Shown: positions 17,950 to 29,817, counted from the first letter of the stretch. The stretch: DNA of 64,000 bases from Trebonia sp963773105 (GCA_963773105.1 CAVZAA010000005.1:744001-808000), one strand, 5' to 3'. Numbers and translations: made by a program. Notes: generated from the letters alone by a model not told the origin.

Positions 17950-19569
17950 GTGGAGGATACGGGTTTGAGGGCAGTGCCAGCGGGCATCTGGCGTTGTCTG
18001 GCCGACAATAAGCTGTTTGCGCTGGCGCTGATACCCGCCGTGCTGCTTCGGGTGGACGCCGAGCTGGGCTACCGATGGCAGTCCTGGTTCAACGACTCGT
18101 TCAGCTACGTGTCCTCGGCCGTAACGCTCACGCCGGAAACATCACGGCCCTCAGGCTACCCGGTGTATCTATGGCTACTCTCCCCGTTCCATAGCTACTT
18201 CCTGGTCACCGCCTCGCAGCACCTGATGGGCCTGCTCGTCGCGGTGATGATCTACGCGCTGGCCAGACGCAGGTTCGCGGCGCCGGCCTGGGTGGCGGTG
18301 GTCGCCACGCTGCCGGTGCTCTACGACGGGTTCGAGATCCAGCTCGAGCACCTGATCATGACCGACATGCTGTTCCTGTTCCTGGCCTTCGCCGCCCTCA
18401 CCGTGCTGCTGTGGTCCCCTCGCCCGTCCTGGCGCGCCTGCCTGGTCGCCGGAGCGCTGCTGGGGCTGTCCACCACCGTCCGCTCCACCGGGCTCGCGCT
18501 GATCCCGGTGTTCGCGATCTACCTGCTGATCCGGTTGCTGCCTGGCGTCGCGAAAGCCGGCTGGCGGGGCTGGCGCGCGCTGATCGCGGGCTTGGTGGCC
18601 TGCGGGATCGCGTTCGCGGTACCGATCGTGGGCTACGAGGCGTGGTACAAGTCGGCGCACGGGCAGTTCACGATGACCGAGTCCACCGGGGTCTTCCTGT
18701 ACTCGCGGGTTATGACGTTCGCCCAGTGCTCCCGGATGACGCTGCCGGTTGATCTGCTCTCCCTGTGCACCTCGGTGCCGCCCGCGCAGCGGCCGATCGC
18801 GCAGGCCTACATCTGGGGCGCCGCCAGCCCGCTCAACCGGTTCCCGGCGCCGAAGTTCTCCCCGACCGTCAACAAGCTGGCGGAGGACTTCGCGATCAAG
18901 GCGGTCGAGGCGCAGCCGCTCGATTACGCGCGGGCGGTCTGGGATGACACGGCCCGCTCGTTCGACTGGAACAGGGAGGTCTTCCCTAACGGCCGGACCT
19001 ACGACGAGTACCTGTTCGGCTATCACTCGCTGTCAATCCCCGGCTCGCGTTTCCGCGGCTACTCCTCGCCTGAGGCCTACTACGTGCGCGGCAACCCGGA
19101 TACCGCGGTGGTGAACCCGTTCGCCGAGGTAATCAGGATCTACCAGCGATACGTCTGGCTGCCGGGCACCGTGTACGGGCTGATCCTGCTGGTGGGGCTG
19201 GCCGGGGTGGTGCTCAGATGGCGGCGGGCGGGCCGGGACGCGCTGCTGCCTTGGCTCTGCTCGGTGGCGCTGATCGTCGCGCCGGCCGCAACGGCGGAAT
19301 TCGACTACCGGTACGTGACCACCGCCGTGCCATTCGCCTGCCTGGCGGCGGCGATGACGTTCGGGCGCCGGGCGCGCGGTGAGCACCCGGACGTGACCAG
19401 CGCAACCGGGACGTCATCCGGCGACGCCGTCGGCCCCTCGGGCGACGGCGCGGGCGGCGAATCGGGCGGCTCGCCGCGCCTCCCGCGCAGAATCCCTGGC
19501 AGCGGCTTTCGCGACGGCCTGGCCAACTCCGGCCACCACCAGCGTGATCTCACCTCGGACGCCCCCTGA
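17950..19569 (+). CDS. Multi-spanning GT39/GT-C-like membrane protein
   Basis: A 539-residue protein with about ten transmembrane segments, spread from residue 20 to 475, and a long periplasmic loop (about 225-390). The acidic residues near the end of the first external loop (WFNDSFSY) fit GT-C polyprenol-sugar-dependent transferases. The tail of about 60 residues is hydrophilic, Gly/Ser-rich, and runs antisense over the end of rsmI for 156 bp. It shares a 17-bp divergent promoter gap with the GT2 gene, implying linked expression. The acceptor is unknown: arabinan, mannan or protein are all possible. Confidence 0.75.
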   Translation: MEDTGLRAVPAGIWRCLADNKLFALALIPAVLLRVDAELGYRWQSWFNDSFSYVSSAVTLTPETSRPSGYPVYLWLLSPFHSYFLVTASQHLMGLLVAVMIYALARRRFAAPAWVAVVATLPVLYDGFEIQLEHLIMTDMLFLFLAFAALTVLLWSPRPSWRACLVAGALLGLSTTVRSTGLALIPVFAIYLLIRLLPGVAKAGWRGWRALIAGLVACGIAFAVPIVGYEAWYKSAHGQFTMTESTGVFLYSRVMTFAQCSRMTLPVDLLSLCTSVPPAQRPIAQAYIWGAASPLNRFPAPKFSPTVNKLAEDFAIKAVEAQPLDYARAVWDDTARSFDWNREVFPNGRTYDEYLFGYHSLSIPGSRFRGYSSPEAYYVRGNPDTAVVNPFAEVIRIYQRYVWLPGTVYGLILLVGLAGVVLRWRRAGRDALLPWLCSVALIVAPAATAEFDYRYVTTAVPFACLAAAMTFGRRARGEHPDVTSATGTSSGDAVGPSGDGAGGESGGSPRLPRRIPGSGFRDGLANSGHHQRDLTSDAP

Positions 19570-20274
19570 CTCCTGCTCTCTGGCCGCCGCCCAGGCGGCG
19601 AGCTCGGCCAGCGAGCCCCGCACGATCTCCTCGTGCGTCTTGGTTAGCTCCCGGCAGACCACCGCGGCGCGGTCGTCGCCGTGCGAGGTCCGCAGCTCCG
19701 CCAGGGTCACGGCGACCCGGCGGGGCGACTCGAAGAACACCTGGGTGCGCGGTTCGGCCGCCAGCTCGGCGAACCGGCGCTCCCGCTCGCCGGGCTTGCG
19801 CGGCGGGAACCCCTCGAAGCAGAACCGGTCGGTCGGCAGTCCCGAGACGGCTAGCGCCGTGGTCACCGCGGACGGCCCGGGCACGGCGGTGACCCTGATC
19901 CCGGCCGCGACCGCCGCCGCGACGACTCGGTAGCCGGGGTCGCTGATGCCCGGCATCCCCGCGTCGGTGACCACGAGGACGTTCTTTCCCGCCGCGAGCT
20001 CGGCCGTCAGCTGCTCCGCGCGGCGGGACTCGATCACGTCGTAGTAGGAGACCACCCGGCCGGCGATCGTGACGTTGAGCGTGGCCGCGAGCTGGCGGAC
20101 CCGCCGGGTGTCCTCGGCCGCGATCACGTCGGCGGTCGCCAGTTCGGCCGCCAGCCTCGGCGGGGCGTCCTCCGCCCGGCCGATGGGGACGCCGGCCAGC
20201 GTCAGAATGCCGCCGCCGTCCCGACTTGTCGTGTCACGGTCGTTATCACGTCCGCCGCCGTTTGCACTCCCCAC
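19414..20274 (-). CDS. rsmI: 16S rRNA (cytidine1402-2'-O)-methyltransferase
   Basis: A tetrapyrrole-methylase-fold enzyme. Signature segments are LTLAGVPIGRAEDAPPRLAA, DVIAAEDTRRVRQLA, VVTDAGMPGISDPG and AVPGPSAVTTALAVSGL. I chose GTG 20274 because it has GGAGG at the right spacing; earlier in-frame ATGs at 20286 and 20292 lack one. The gene is divergent from PMT with only 31 bp between starts. RsmI modifies C1402 in the ribosomal P site. The C-terminus is Ala/Arg-rich and overlaps the GT39-like gene antisense. Confidence 0.93.
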   Translation of the reverse strand: MGSANGGGRDNDRDTTSRDGGGILTLAGVPIGRAEDAPPRLAAELATADVIAAEDTRRVRQLAATLNVTIAGRVVSYYDVIESRRAEQLTAELAAGKNVLVVTDAGMPGISDPGYRVVAAAVAAGIRVTAVPGPSAVTTALAVSGLPTDRFCFEGFPPRKPGERERRFAELAAEPRTQVFFESPRRVAVTLAELRTSHGDDRAAVVCRELTKTHEEIVRGSLAELAAWAAAREQESGGVRGEITLVVAGVGQAVAKAAARDSAREARRAARFAARAVARGADGVAG

Positions 20275-20305
20275 TCCGGCCTCCATCCACATAGCATTGC
20301 GTGCG

Positions 20306-22098
20306 ATGACCGCTACAGCGGCCGGCCAGCCGGCCATGGACCCAGAAGACAGCGGCCCCGGCGGGGCTGAGACTGTCAGCGACGCCGTCCGTTTCGGCGA
20401 CACTGCCGCCCTTGGCACCGCCCGACCCGGCGCTGACCAGGCAGCGAACGCCGACGCGCGGATCGCCGCGCTCCGCGACCGGCTGATGACGCCGATGCCC
20501 ACCGACAGGGTCTGGGGCTGGATTGGCCCGCTGCTCGTCACCGCGTTCGCCGGGTTCCTCCGGTTCTACAGGCTATCGGTGCCGAACGCGATCGTGTTCG
20601 ACGAGACGTACTACGCGAAGGACGCCTGGTCGATCCTGCAGCACGGGGTGGAGTACAACTGGGCCACGTTCTTCCCGAACGCGAATACGCAGATCGTCGC
20701 CGGTCATACCAGCTTCATCTTTCACTGCTCCGGCACCGCCTGCGCCGAGTACGTCGTCCAGCCTCCGGTCGGCAAGCTGCTTATCGCGGTCGGCGAGTGG
20801 CTGTACGGGCTCACCTCGCTCGGCTGGCGGGTCGCCCCGGCGCTCCTCGGTACGCTGGCGATCCTGGTCATGTGCCGGGTCGCCCGGCGGATCACCAGGT
20901 CGACGCTGCTCGGCTGCCTGGCGGGTCTGCTGCTGTCGCTCGACGGGCTCGAGTTCGTGCTCAGCCGGACGGGCATCCTCGACATCTTCCTGATGTTCTT
21001 CGTCCTCGCCTCGTTCGGCTGCCTGGTGGTCGACCGGGACGTCTCCCGGGCCCGGCTGGCCGAGGCGGTGGTGCTCAAGTCGAGCGACGACGCCGGGCCC
21101 TCCCTTGGGATCAGGAAATGGCGGGTGGCGGCGGGGGTGCTCATCGGCCTCGCCTGCGCCACCAAGCAGTACGGCCTTCTGGTACGTCCTCGCGTTCGCC
21201 GGCCTTTGCATCGCGTGGGACATGGGAGCGCGCCGGACCGCCGGGCTCCGGTCCTACGTGCGCGGCGCGCTGGTCAGGGACGGCAAGTGGCTGCCGATCA
21301 CGCTCGGGGTCATCCCGCTGGTCACCTACATCGTCAGCTGGTCGGGCTGGTTCGCCACGTCCACCGGTTACGACCGGAATTACGCCCAGCTCAACGGCTT
21401 TAACATCCCGATCCTGGCGCCGCTGTACTCGCTGTTCGAGTACCACAAGGAGATGCTCTCGTTCGGGGTGGCGCTTGACGCCCGCCACCCGTACGAGTCC
21501 CAGCCGTGGGACTGGTTCTTCATGACCCGCCCGGTAGCGTTCTTCTGGCAGAGCTACACCGACGCGGCCGGCACGCACGTGGCCAAGTCGGGGACGACCG
21601 GGCCGTGGGTGCAGGAAGTGCTGGCGATCGGCAACCCCGCGATCTGGTGGTTGTCGATTCCCGCGATCGTCTTCTGCCTGGCCTGGTGGCTCACCCGCAG
21701 GGACTGGCGGGCCGGCGCCGCCGTGCTCGGCGTGGCGGCCGGCTGGGTGAGCTGGCTGCCGTTCGTCTCGCGGACCAAGTTCTACTACTACGCGCTCGAG
21801 TTCGAGCCGTTCGTCATCATCTGCATCGTGCTCTGCCTGGGGCTGATCCTCGGCTCGGCGACGGCCGTCCCGTGGCGCCGATGCGCTCGGAACAGGCGTG
21901 ATCGGCGTCTATGTGGTGGCCGTGGTCATCGTGTTCTGGTACTTCTACCCGATCCTGGCGGCCAAGGTCATCCCGTACTCGGAGTGGTATTCCCACATGT
22001 GGTACAAGCGGCTGGATTTAACCGGCCGGAACGGGGCAGCTGTCTCCCGGGGAGGTCCGGCCCGCCTGGCTTCTGAGGTTCCTTTCAGGATCCGCTAA
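20306..22098 (+). CDS. Dolichyl-phosphate-mannose--protein mannosyltransferase (PMT), two frameshifts
   Basis: Actinobacterial PMT (GT39), the O-mannosyltransferase that acts on exported proteins using polyprenol-phosphate mannose. The catalytic-loop motif is FDETYYAKDAWS with its Asp-Glu pair near residue 96, followed by multiple transmembrane helices. Frame 1 covers 20306 to about 21180, the +1 frame covers about 21180 to 21875 (AGLCIAWDMG onwards), and the next +1 frame covers the last helix (IGVYVVAVVIVFWYF) to 22098. All three parts are in correct family order, so base-insertion errors are likelier than decay. A possible -10 TAGCAT lies 8 nt before the ATG. Confidence 0.85.
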
Positions 22099-22215
22099 GC
22101 CTGCTCCCGATCTCGCGACATATCTTGAAGTGATTTAGGTCACAGATTGGACCGTCGGCGCCCTTTCATACGTCTTAATGGGTGAGAAGGGACCGACCAA
22201 CCCCCGGAGCCAGGT

Positions 22216-22800
22216 ATGAGCACGATGGAAGACGACGACGACAGCCGCGCTCGGTTCGAGCGCGACGTCGTACCCCAGCTCAGCCAGTTGTACCCGGCGG
22301 CACTGCGGATGACCAGAAACCCCACCGACGCCGAGGACCTGGTCCAGGAAACGTCGGTCAAGGCGTACGCGGCCTTCCATCAGTTCCGCCCCGACACCAA
22401 CCTGCGCGCCTGGCTCAACCGGATCCTCACCACGACGTTCATCAACGTGTACAGGAAGCGCAAGCGCGAGCCCCAGCAGGCGCTCGGCGGCGACCTGCAG
22501 GAGTGGCAGATGTCCGCCGACCGGCTGGCGCCGCCGGTCCCGTCAGCGGAGACCGAGGCGCTCGACCACACCACCGACTCCGACCTGCTGCGCGCGCTTC
22601 GCGGGCTCCCGAACGAGTTCCGCACCACGGTCTACCTGGCCGACATCGAGGGCTACCCGTACCGGGAGATCGCCGAGATCATGGGCACCCCGGTCGGCAC
22701 GGTGATGTCCCGCCTGCACCGCGGCCGCCGCAAGATCCGCGAGCAGCTGCTGGCCGCGGGCGTGCTGCCCCCCACCGCCGCCCACACCCCCGGCGTGTAG
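22216..22800 (+). CDS. ECF sigma factor, SigR/SigH type
   Basis: A 194-residue ECF sigma factor. Region 2 contains NPTDAEDLVQETSVKAY and FRPDTNLRAWLNRIL (about 36-72). Region 4 has ALRGLPNEFRTTVYLADIEG and the HTH IAEIMGTPVGTVMSRLHRGR (about 150-180). This is the thiol-stress SigR/SigH branch. In Streptomyces sigR is followed by rsrA, a zinc-binding redox anti-sigma; here the next gene is asnB, convergent and 32 bp away, so no partner is linked. The ATG lacks a strong Shine-Dalgarno (GGAGCCAGGT precedes it). Confidence 0.9.
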   Translation: MSTMEDDDDSRARFERDVVPQLSQLYPAALRMTRNPTDAEDLVQETSVKAYAAFHQFRPDTNLRAWLNRILTTTFINVYRKRKREPQQALGGDLQEWQMSADRLAPPVPSAETEALDHTTDSDLLRALRGLPNEFRTTVYLADIEGYPYREIAEIMGTPVGTVMSRLHRGRRKIREQLLAAGVLPPTAAHTPGV

Positions 22801-22832
22801 TCCGCGCCGGAGCAATCAAGCGGGCGGGACGA

Positions 22833-24755
22833 CTAAGCGGGCGGTGCGATCCCTCTGGGGACCGGCCGCCCGGTTTGCCAGCCGAGGGCCACCGGGTCGA
22901 AGACGCGCTCCACGTAGATCTGGTGCCACAGCGAGAACACGACCAGCGTCCACACCTGCCGCCACGGCACGTCGGCGTCGCCCGCCCGGAACCGGCGGAG
23001 CACGTCGATGACGGCCCGCTTGTCCAGCCACTCCTCGGTCCGCGCCTCGCGGATCACCTGGTCGGCGTAGCCGGAGAGCTCGCCGCGGAACCAGTGCCCG
23101 ATCGGCACGGGAAACCCGAGCTTGCGGCGCTCCGCGGCCTCCTGCGGAAGCAACGGGGCCACCGCCTCCCTGAGCGCGAACTTGGTCGTGGTCGCGGCGG
23201 TCTTCTCCGCCCGCGCCAGCCTGCTTGCCACCGCCATCACCTCACGGTCGAGGAACGGCGTGCGCAGCTCGAGCCCGTGCGCCATCGCCGTGCGATCGGC
23301 CTTGACCAGGATGTCGCCCGGCAGCCAGGTGTTGATGTCGATGAGCTGCATGGTGGCCACGTCATCGAGTTCGTTATCGGCCGCCTGATCGAAGATCGGG
23401 TCGGTCACGTCGTACACCGTGGCGCCGCCGTACCTGGTCAGCACGTCCACGTCCTCGCCCGGGAAGATGTTGGCGTTGCCGATGTACCTGCTGCGCAGGG
23501 GCGTCGCTATCCGCGCGAGCAGACCCTTGCCCTTCTGCCCGGCCGGTATCCGGTCCGCCATCGCCTGCGCCGAGGACCGCCCCCAGCCGGGCAGCTTGGT
23601 CGCGGCCCGCACTACCCCCGGCTGGTAGTAAACGCCGTACCCGCCGAACAGCTCGTCCGCGCCCTCCCCCGACAGCACCACCTTCACCTGCCGCCGCGCC
23701 TCCCGGGCGACGAACCAGAGCGCGATCGCGGCCGCGTCGGCCATCGGATCATCGAGATGCCAGATGATCTGCGGCAGCCGGGCGGCGAATTCGTCCGGCC
23801 CGATCACATACGCGCTTGCGCGCAGCCCGAGCGCCTGCGCGGTCTCCTGCGCCTGCTCGATCTCGCTGTACCCCGGGCGGGCGAAGCCGGCCGTGAACGT
23901 CTGCATGCCCGGCCTGGCCTGCGCGGCGATCGCGCAAATGGCCGCGGAATCCACGCCGCCGGAGAGGAACGCGCCCACCGGAACATCGCTGCGCAGGTGG
24001 GCGGCGACCGAGTCCCGCAGCGCCGCGAGGATCCGCTCCGGGGTGTCGGCGGCTGGCGACTTGGCCGGGCGGAGCACCGGCCGCCAGTAGCGAAACGACT
24101 CGACCGGGCCACCAGGCCGGGCGGTGAGATAGTGCCCGGGCGGCAGGCAGCGGACCGGCGGCGTCATCGTCGCGGGAGCGGGCACGTACTGGAACGACAG
24201 GTACAGGCGGAGTGCGTCGGGGTCGACCACGGAGACCTCGCCCGGGCCGACCAGCGCCTTGCGCTCGGAGGCGAACCGCAGCTGCTTTCCGCCCTCGGCC
24301 TGCGTGTAGTACAGCGGCTTGATGCCGAACGGGTCCCTGGCGCAGAACAGCTCCCCGGTCGCGGTGTCCCAGATGGCGAAGGCGAACATCCCGCGCAGCC
24401 TGCGCAGCGCGTCCCTGCCCTCGGCCGCGAAGGTCTCGAGCAGAACCTCGGAGTCCGACCCGCCGCGGAGCGCCACCCCGCGATCCCGCAGCCGCTTGGC
24501 CAGCTCGGCGTAGTTGTAGATCTCGCCGTTGTAGACCATCAGGTAACGGCCGTCGGCCGACCGCATGGGCTGGTGCCCGGCGGCCGACGGGTCGATGACC
24601 GCCAGCCGCCCGGCGCCGAGGGCGATGGCGCCGTCCGAGAACACCCCGTCGTCATCCGGCCCGCGATGCGCCATCCGCCTGACTGCGCGCATGGTCCAGT
24701 CAGCGTCTGGCTTGGCCCCCCCAGCCAGCGCGAGGCACCCCGCGATCGCCGACAT
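22833..24755 (-). CDS. Asparagine synthetase B-like protein lacking the glutaminase cysteine
   Basis: A 640-residue AsnB homologue. The N-terminal Ntn-amidotransferase domain keeps HRGPDDDGVF, YNGEIYNYAEL and GGSDSEVLLE. It begins MSAIAGCLAL, so Ser replaces the catalytic Cys that follows Met in active glutaminases (normally MCGIAG). The C-terminal ATP-pyrophosphatase domain is intact: FLSGGVDSAA (about 253-262) and GEGADELFGGY. The product may therefore use free ammonia, or have another amide-forming role as in beta-lactam synthetase, where the Cys is also lost. It is convergent with the sigma factor gene; a hydrolase-like SDR follows upstream on the same strand. Confidence 0.88.
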   Translation of the reverse strand: MSAIAGCLALAGGAKPDADWTMRAVRRMAHRGPDDDGVFSDGAIALGAGRLAVIDPSAAGHQPMRSADGRYLMVYNGEIYNYAELAKRLRDRGVALRGGSDSEVLLETFAAEGRDALRRLRGMFAFAIWDTATGELFCARDPFGIKPLYYTQAEGGKQLRFASERKALVGPGEVSVVDPDALRLYLSFQYVPAPATMTPPVRCLPPGHYLTARPGGPVESFRYWRPVLRPAKSPAADTPERILAALRDSVAAHLRSDVPVGAFLSGGVDSAAICAIAAQARPGMQTFTAGFARPGYSEIEQAQETAQALGLRASAYVIGPDEFAARLPQIIWHLDDPMADAAAIALWFVAREARRQVKVVLSGEGADELFGGYGVYYQPGVVRAATKLPGWGRSSAQAMADRIPAGQKGKGLLARIATPLRSRYIGNANIFPGEDVDVLTRYGGATVYDVTDPIFDQAADNELDDVATMQLIDINTWLPGDILVKADRTAMAHGLELRTPFLDREVMAVASRLARAEKTAATTTKFALREAVAPLLPQEAAERRKLGFPVPIGHWFRGELSGYADQVIREARTEEWLDKRAVIDVLRRFRAGDADVPWRQVWTLVVFSLWHQIYVERVFDPVALGWQTGRPVPRGIAPPA

Positions 24756-24777
24756 ACCGCCCCTATGCCACCCTTGC

Positions 24778-24840
24778 GCCAGGCGACGTCATTGCCGCGC
24801 CTGGCAACATCACTGCTACGCCAGGCAACGTTACTTCGGC
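24778..24840. repeat. Three imperfect 21-bp tandem repeats
   Basis: Copies start at 24778, 24799 and 24820, all variants of GCCAGGCAACGTCACTG. They fill the 75-bp gap between the asnB start and the SDR stop, and the third copy enters the SDR terminal codons. The period of 21 bp equals seven codons or two helical turns. Function is unknown; a regulatory array or a remnant of coding sequence are both possible. Confidence 0.55.
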
Positions 24841-25615
24841 TGGAATCGGATTCCGCCGTCGAACCTGACCACTTCCGCATTCATGTAATCGTTCTCGATC
24901 AGCGAGCGCACTAGCTGACCGAATTCGTCGGGCCGCCCGAGCCGCTTCGGGAACACCACCGGCGCCGCCAGCTTAGCCAGAAACTCCTCGGCGTCCCTGC
25001 CCTCGCCCGCAATGGACTTGTAGATCGGCGTGTAGATGACCCCGGGGCAGATCGTGTTCACGCGGACGCCGATCACCGACAGGTCGCGCGCGGCGGGCAC
25101 CGTCATCCCGATGATCCCGCCCTTCGACGCCGAGTAGGCGATCTGCCCGGTCTGGCCCTCGATCCCCGCAACCGACGAGGTGTTGATAATCACGCCGCGC
25201 TGGCCGTCGGCGTCCGCGGGCTCGGTCTTCGCCATCGCCGCGGCCGCGATCCGCAGGACGTTGAACGTCCCGGTCAGGTTGACGGTGATGACCTTGGTGA
25301 AGCCGGCCAGATCGTGCGGAGAGCCGTCCCTGTTCACCGTCCGCGCCGCGTAGCCGATCCCGGCGCAGTTGACCGCCACCCGCAGCGGCGGCCGGCCGCC
25401 TGCGCGGCGGCCACCATACCGCCCACCGAGTCCTCGTCGGCGACGTTGGTCCGCACGAAGTGCCCGCCGATGTCAGTGGCAACCTCCTTGCCCAAGTCCT
25501 CGTTGAGGTCAGCGACGATGACATGCGCGCCCGCGGCCGCCAGCGTCCTCGCCGTAGCCTCACCAAGCCCACTGGCTCCACCAGTGACAATCGCGGAAGT
25601 TCCATTTAGTTCCAT
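24831..25615 (-). CDS. Short-chain dehydrogenase (3-hydroxyacyl-CoA dehydrogenase type), one frameshift
   Basis: Classical SDR of about 260 residues split across two frames. The upstream part has the Rossmann motif TGGASGLGEAT and VIVADLNEDLG. The downstream part has NCAGIG, the catalytic Ser in INTSSVAG, and YSASKGG (YxxxK). The break is near 25390, where one base appears to be missing: restoring it joins AAQAAGR to LRVAVNCAGIG. The resemblance is to HSD10-like, type 2 3-hydroxyacyl-CoA dehydrogenases that use NAD and act in fatty-acid or branched-chain oxidation. All catalytic residues are present, so an error is more likely than a pseudogene. Confidence 0.83.
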
Positions 25616-26931
25616 GGCCGGAGCATAGCCCGCCTCGCTGACCGCCGCACGAGCCAGTTTGGCGATAATGGCCGCGCAGGCCGTTTACGCTTGGCCACAG
25701 CAGAGGCCCAAGGGATCAAAGGAAAGGCCCGGGGGGACAACTACGTGAGCCATGTGCCGCCGGGCCGCGACGATGTCCACGAATTGGCTGCCGGACCTGA
25801 GCTGATCGCCGGGCCGCTGGCCGAGCCGGTGATCGCGGTGGACGCGATGGGCGGCGACCATGCGCCGGACGAGATCGTGGCGGGCGCCCTGGCCGCCCAG
25901 CGCGAGCACGGGCTCGCCGTGCTGCTGACCGGGCCTCCAGCGCGGCTGCGGCCAGTCATCGCGAGGCTCGGCGCCGGTTCGGAGCTGCGGGTAGTGCCCG
26001 CCGAGGACGTCGTCCGGATGGACGAGGGCGCCCTGGCGGGCTTCCGGCGGCCCCGGTCGAGCCTCGCCATCGCCTGCCAACTGGTCCGGCGCGGTCAGGC
26101 CACGGCGGTCGTGTCGGCCGGATCGACGGGCGCGATCGTGGCGAGTGCCAGGCACCGGCTGCTCCCACTGCCCGGTGTGCCGCGGCCCGGCCTGGCCGTC
26201 GTACTGCCCACGCATCCCACCCCGACGGTGCTCATCGACGCCGGCGCGACGGCCGACCCGAAGCCGGAGATGCTCGTCCAGTTCGGCCAGCTGGGCGTGG
26301 CCTACGCGCAGATCGCGCTCGGCACCGCCGTGCCCAGAGTCGGTCTGCTCACGATCGGCGCCGAGCCAGGCAAGGGAAACGCGCTGACCCGCCGCGCCCA
26401 CGAACTGCTGGCGGCGGAACCGCTCGGCGGCGCGCTGCCATTGCACTTCGAGGGCAACGTGGAGGGCGGCGACCTGATGGCCGGCGCCGTCGATGTGATC
26501 GTCACCGACGGTTTCACCGGAAACGTGGCGCTCAAGACCCTCGAGGGGTCGCTGCGCTTCGCCGCGGCGGAGCTGCGGTCCGCCCTCACCGGCACCCGCG
26601 CCGCCCGGGTGGGCGCGCTGCTGCAACGTCGCGGGCTGCGCGAGCTCAGCGCCAGGCTCGATGCCGAGACGTACGGCGGCGCGGCGCTGCTCGGCCTCGG
26701 CGGCACCGTCGTGATCGCCCACGGCGGATCCACCGCCCGCGCCGTCACCGCCGCTTGCGTGCTCGCGGCCAACCTCTCCCGAGGCGACATCACCGAGAAG
26801 ATCAGGCAGCGGATCGGCCCCGTCGCCGAGCGCCGGGCCGCGCACTTCCTCCGCCGCGACCGGGAGCGGTTACCGGGCCCCGCAACGGCAACCCGATCTG
26901 AATACAGAACGCGGAACACTAAACTTGGCTT

Positions 26932-28674
<1,743 letters not shown>

Positions 28675-28700
28675 CGCGGCGCGCACTCACTGCAAGCGGT

Positions 28701-28739
28701 AAGCGACACGTCACCTTAGAGAGTGGTGACGTGTCGCTT
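28701..28739 (+). terminator. argS terminator
   Basis: Perfect 15-bp inverted repeat, arms 28701-28715 and 28725-28739, with a 9-nt loop, 27 bp after the argS stop. The right arm ends CGCTT followed by T and G, so the U-tract is short, as is common in actinobacteria. Confidence 0.8.
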
Positions 28740-28754
28740 TGCGTGAAGGGACGA

Positions 28755-28809
28755 GTTCGTTCGTTACGCAGCTCTTTTCTCTCCTTAACAACAGCAAACA
28801 CGAACGAAC
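28755..28809. repeat. 10-bp inverted repeat with a 35-nt spacer
   Basis: GTTCGTTCGT (28755-28764) is matched by ACGAACGAAC (28800-28809). It lies between the argS terminator and the next gene. It could be an operator pair or fold as a long hairpin in the leader of the gene at 28918. Each arm is itself a GTTC/GAAC tetramer repeat. Confidence 0.45.
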
Positions 28810-28917
28810 TACTTACGTGACCTCAGAACGGCTGACTCGCCACGCCGCGCACGCCAGGCTGAATGCCATCGGAACCGAAGGGCGCGGGGCGGGCGACGTC
28901 CAGCGAAGGAGGCATCG

Positions 28918-29817
28918 ATGATTGACCGGAACAAACGCGGCATCCGAAGTGTCGGCGTGAAGGCACGCCTGGCAGTCGCCGCAGCGGTACTCGTCGGCGG
29001 CGGCGCGGCGGGCGTAGTGGCGGTCACCAACCACAGCGACGGCGCGACAGCCACGACAGCCAAGTCGGCTGGATACACGCGGAGTGCTCACCAGCCGATC
29101 AGCGAGCCGCTCGCGCTCACCGAGGCGCTCGACAGCTGGAGCAGCTCACAATCCAAGGCGATCGCCCTCCTGGCCGAGATGCCGCGGCTTCGCTCGTTCG
29201 TCCAGCTTGATCTGCACCACACCACGATCGCCGCACAGCGCGGCATCGTGGTGTTGGTAACCAAGAAATTCCTCATCGTCAGGTCCTTCAACGGCTCGCT
29301 GCACCTGTGGTGGTGGAACGGGGCGACGGGGTTCAAGGACGTGGACGCGACCACGACCGGGTGGACCGCGCTGACCGGCAGCCACACGGCGGCGACGGCA
29401 GCGATGGCCGGCAACATGACGCCGGCCTCGACCGTCGTAGCCGGCTCGGCCGGCGTGGTGAGCCAGCTGACGACGCCCGTGGCCCAGCCGACCCGCATCA
29501 GGATCAACACAGGCGGTCAGGTCATCACGATTACCGTCGCCGGCTCCACCGCCACGATGACGCAGCAGGGGACGACGACCGCCAAGACCACCCGCAACCG
29601 CCAGCCGGCCTGGTGGGCCACCCACGGCGTGCAGCGGGGCGACCTGGTCTTCGTCGCCGGGGCCCGCGCGCACGGCCTCCTCAAGGCGGAGTTCGTGCTG
29701 TTCGCGGCCCCACGCACCAGCATGCCGAGGCGGAGCGCCAGCCCGACCCCGACGGCCGTACCCAGCCCGAACACCACCATCGGCGGCCAGCCGGTGTTTA
29801 TCGGCTCGCACAGCTAG
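28918..29817 (+). CDS. Exported or membrane-anchored protein of unknown function
   Basis: A 299-residue protein not assigned to a family. A basic N-terminus precedes one hydrophobic segment (about 17-37), with no clear signal-peptidase site, so it is probably a type II anchored or secreted protein. The exported part is rich in Thr, Ala and Ser. A conserved-looking core lies at about 90-140 (FLIVRSFNGSLHLWWWNG) with three consecutive Trp. A second block lies at about 180-255. The ATG has GAAGGAGG nearby, a good Shine-Dalgarno. A terminator on each side suggests a monocistronic unit. Confidence 0.75.
   Translation: MIDRNKRGIRSVGVKARLAVAAAVLVGGGAAGVVAVTNHSDGATATTAKSAGYTRSAHQPISEPLALTEALDSWSSSQSKAIALLAEMPRLRSFVQLDLHHTTIAAQRGIVVLVTKKFLIVRSFNGSLHLWWWNGATGFKDVDATTTGWTALTGSHTAATAAMAGNMTPASTVVAGSAGVVSQLTTPVAQPTRIRINTGGQVITITVAGSTATMTQQGTTTAKTTRNRQPAWWATHGVQRGDLVFVAGARAHGLLKAEFVLFAAPRTSMPRRSASPTPTAVPSPNTTIGGQPVFIGSHS

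Noticed and set aside
22182..24914. 910-residue open frame on the plus strand
   Set aside because: Frame-shifted reading of the sigma factor gene followed by the antisense of asnB; low-complexity Arg/Pro/Gly composition.
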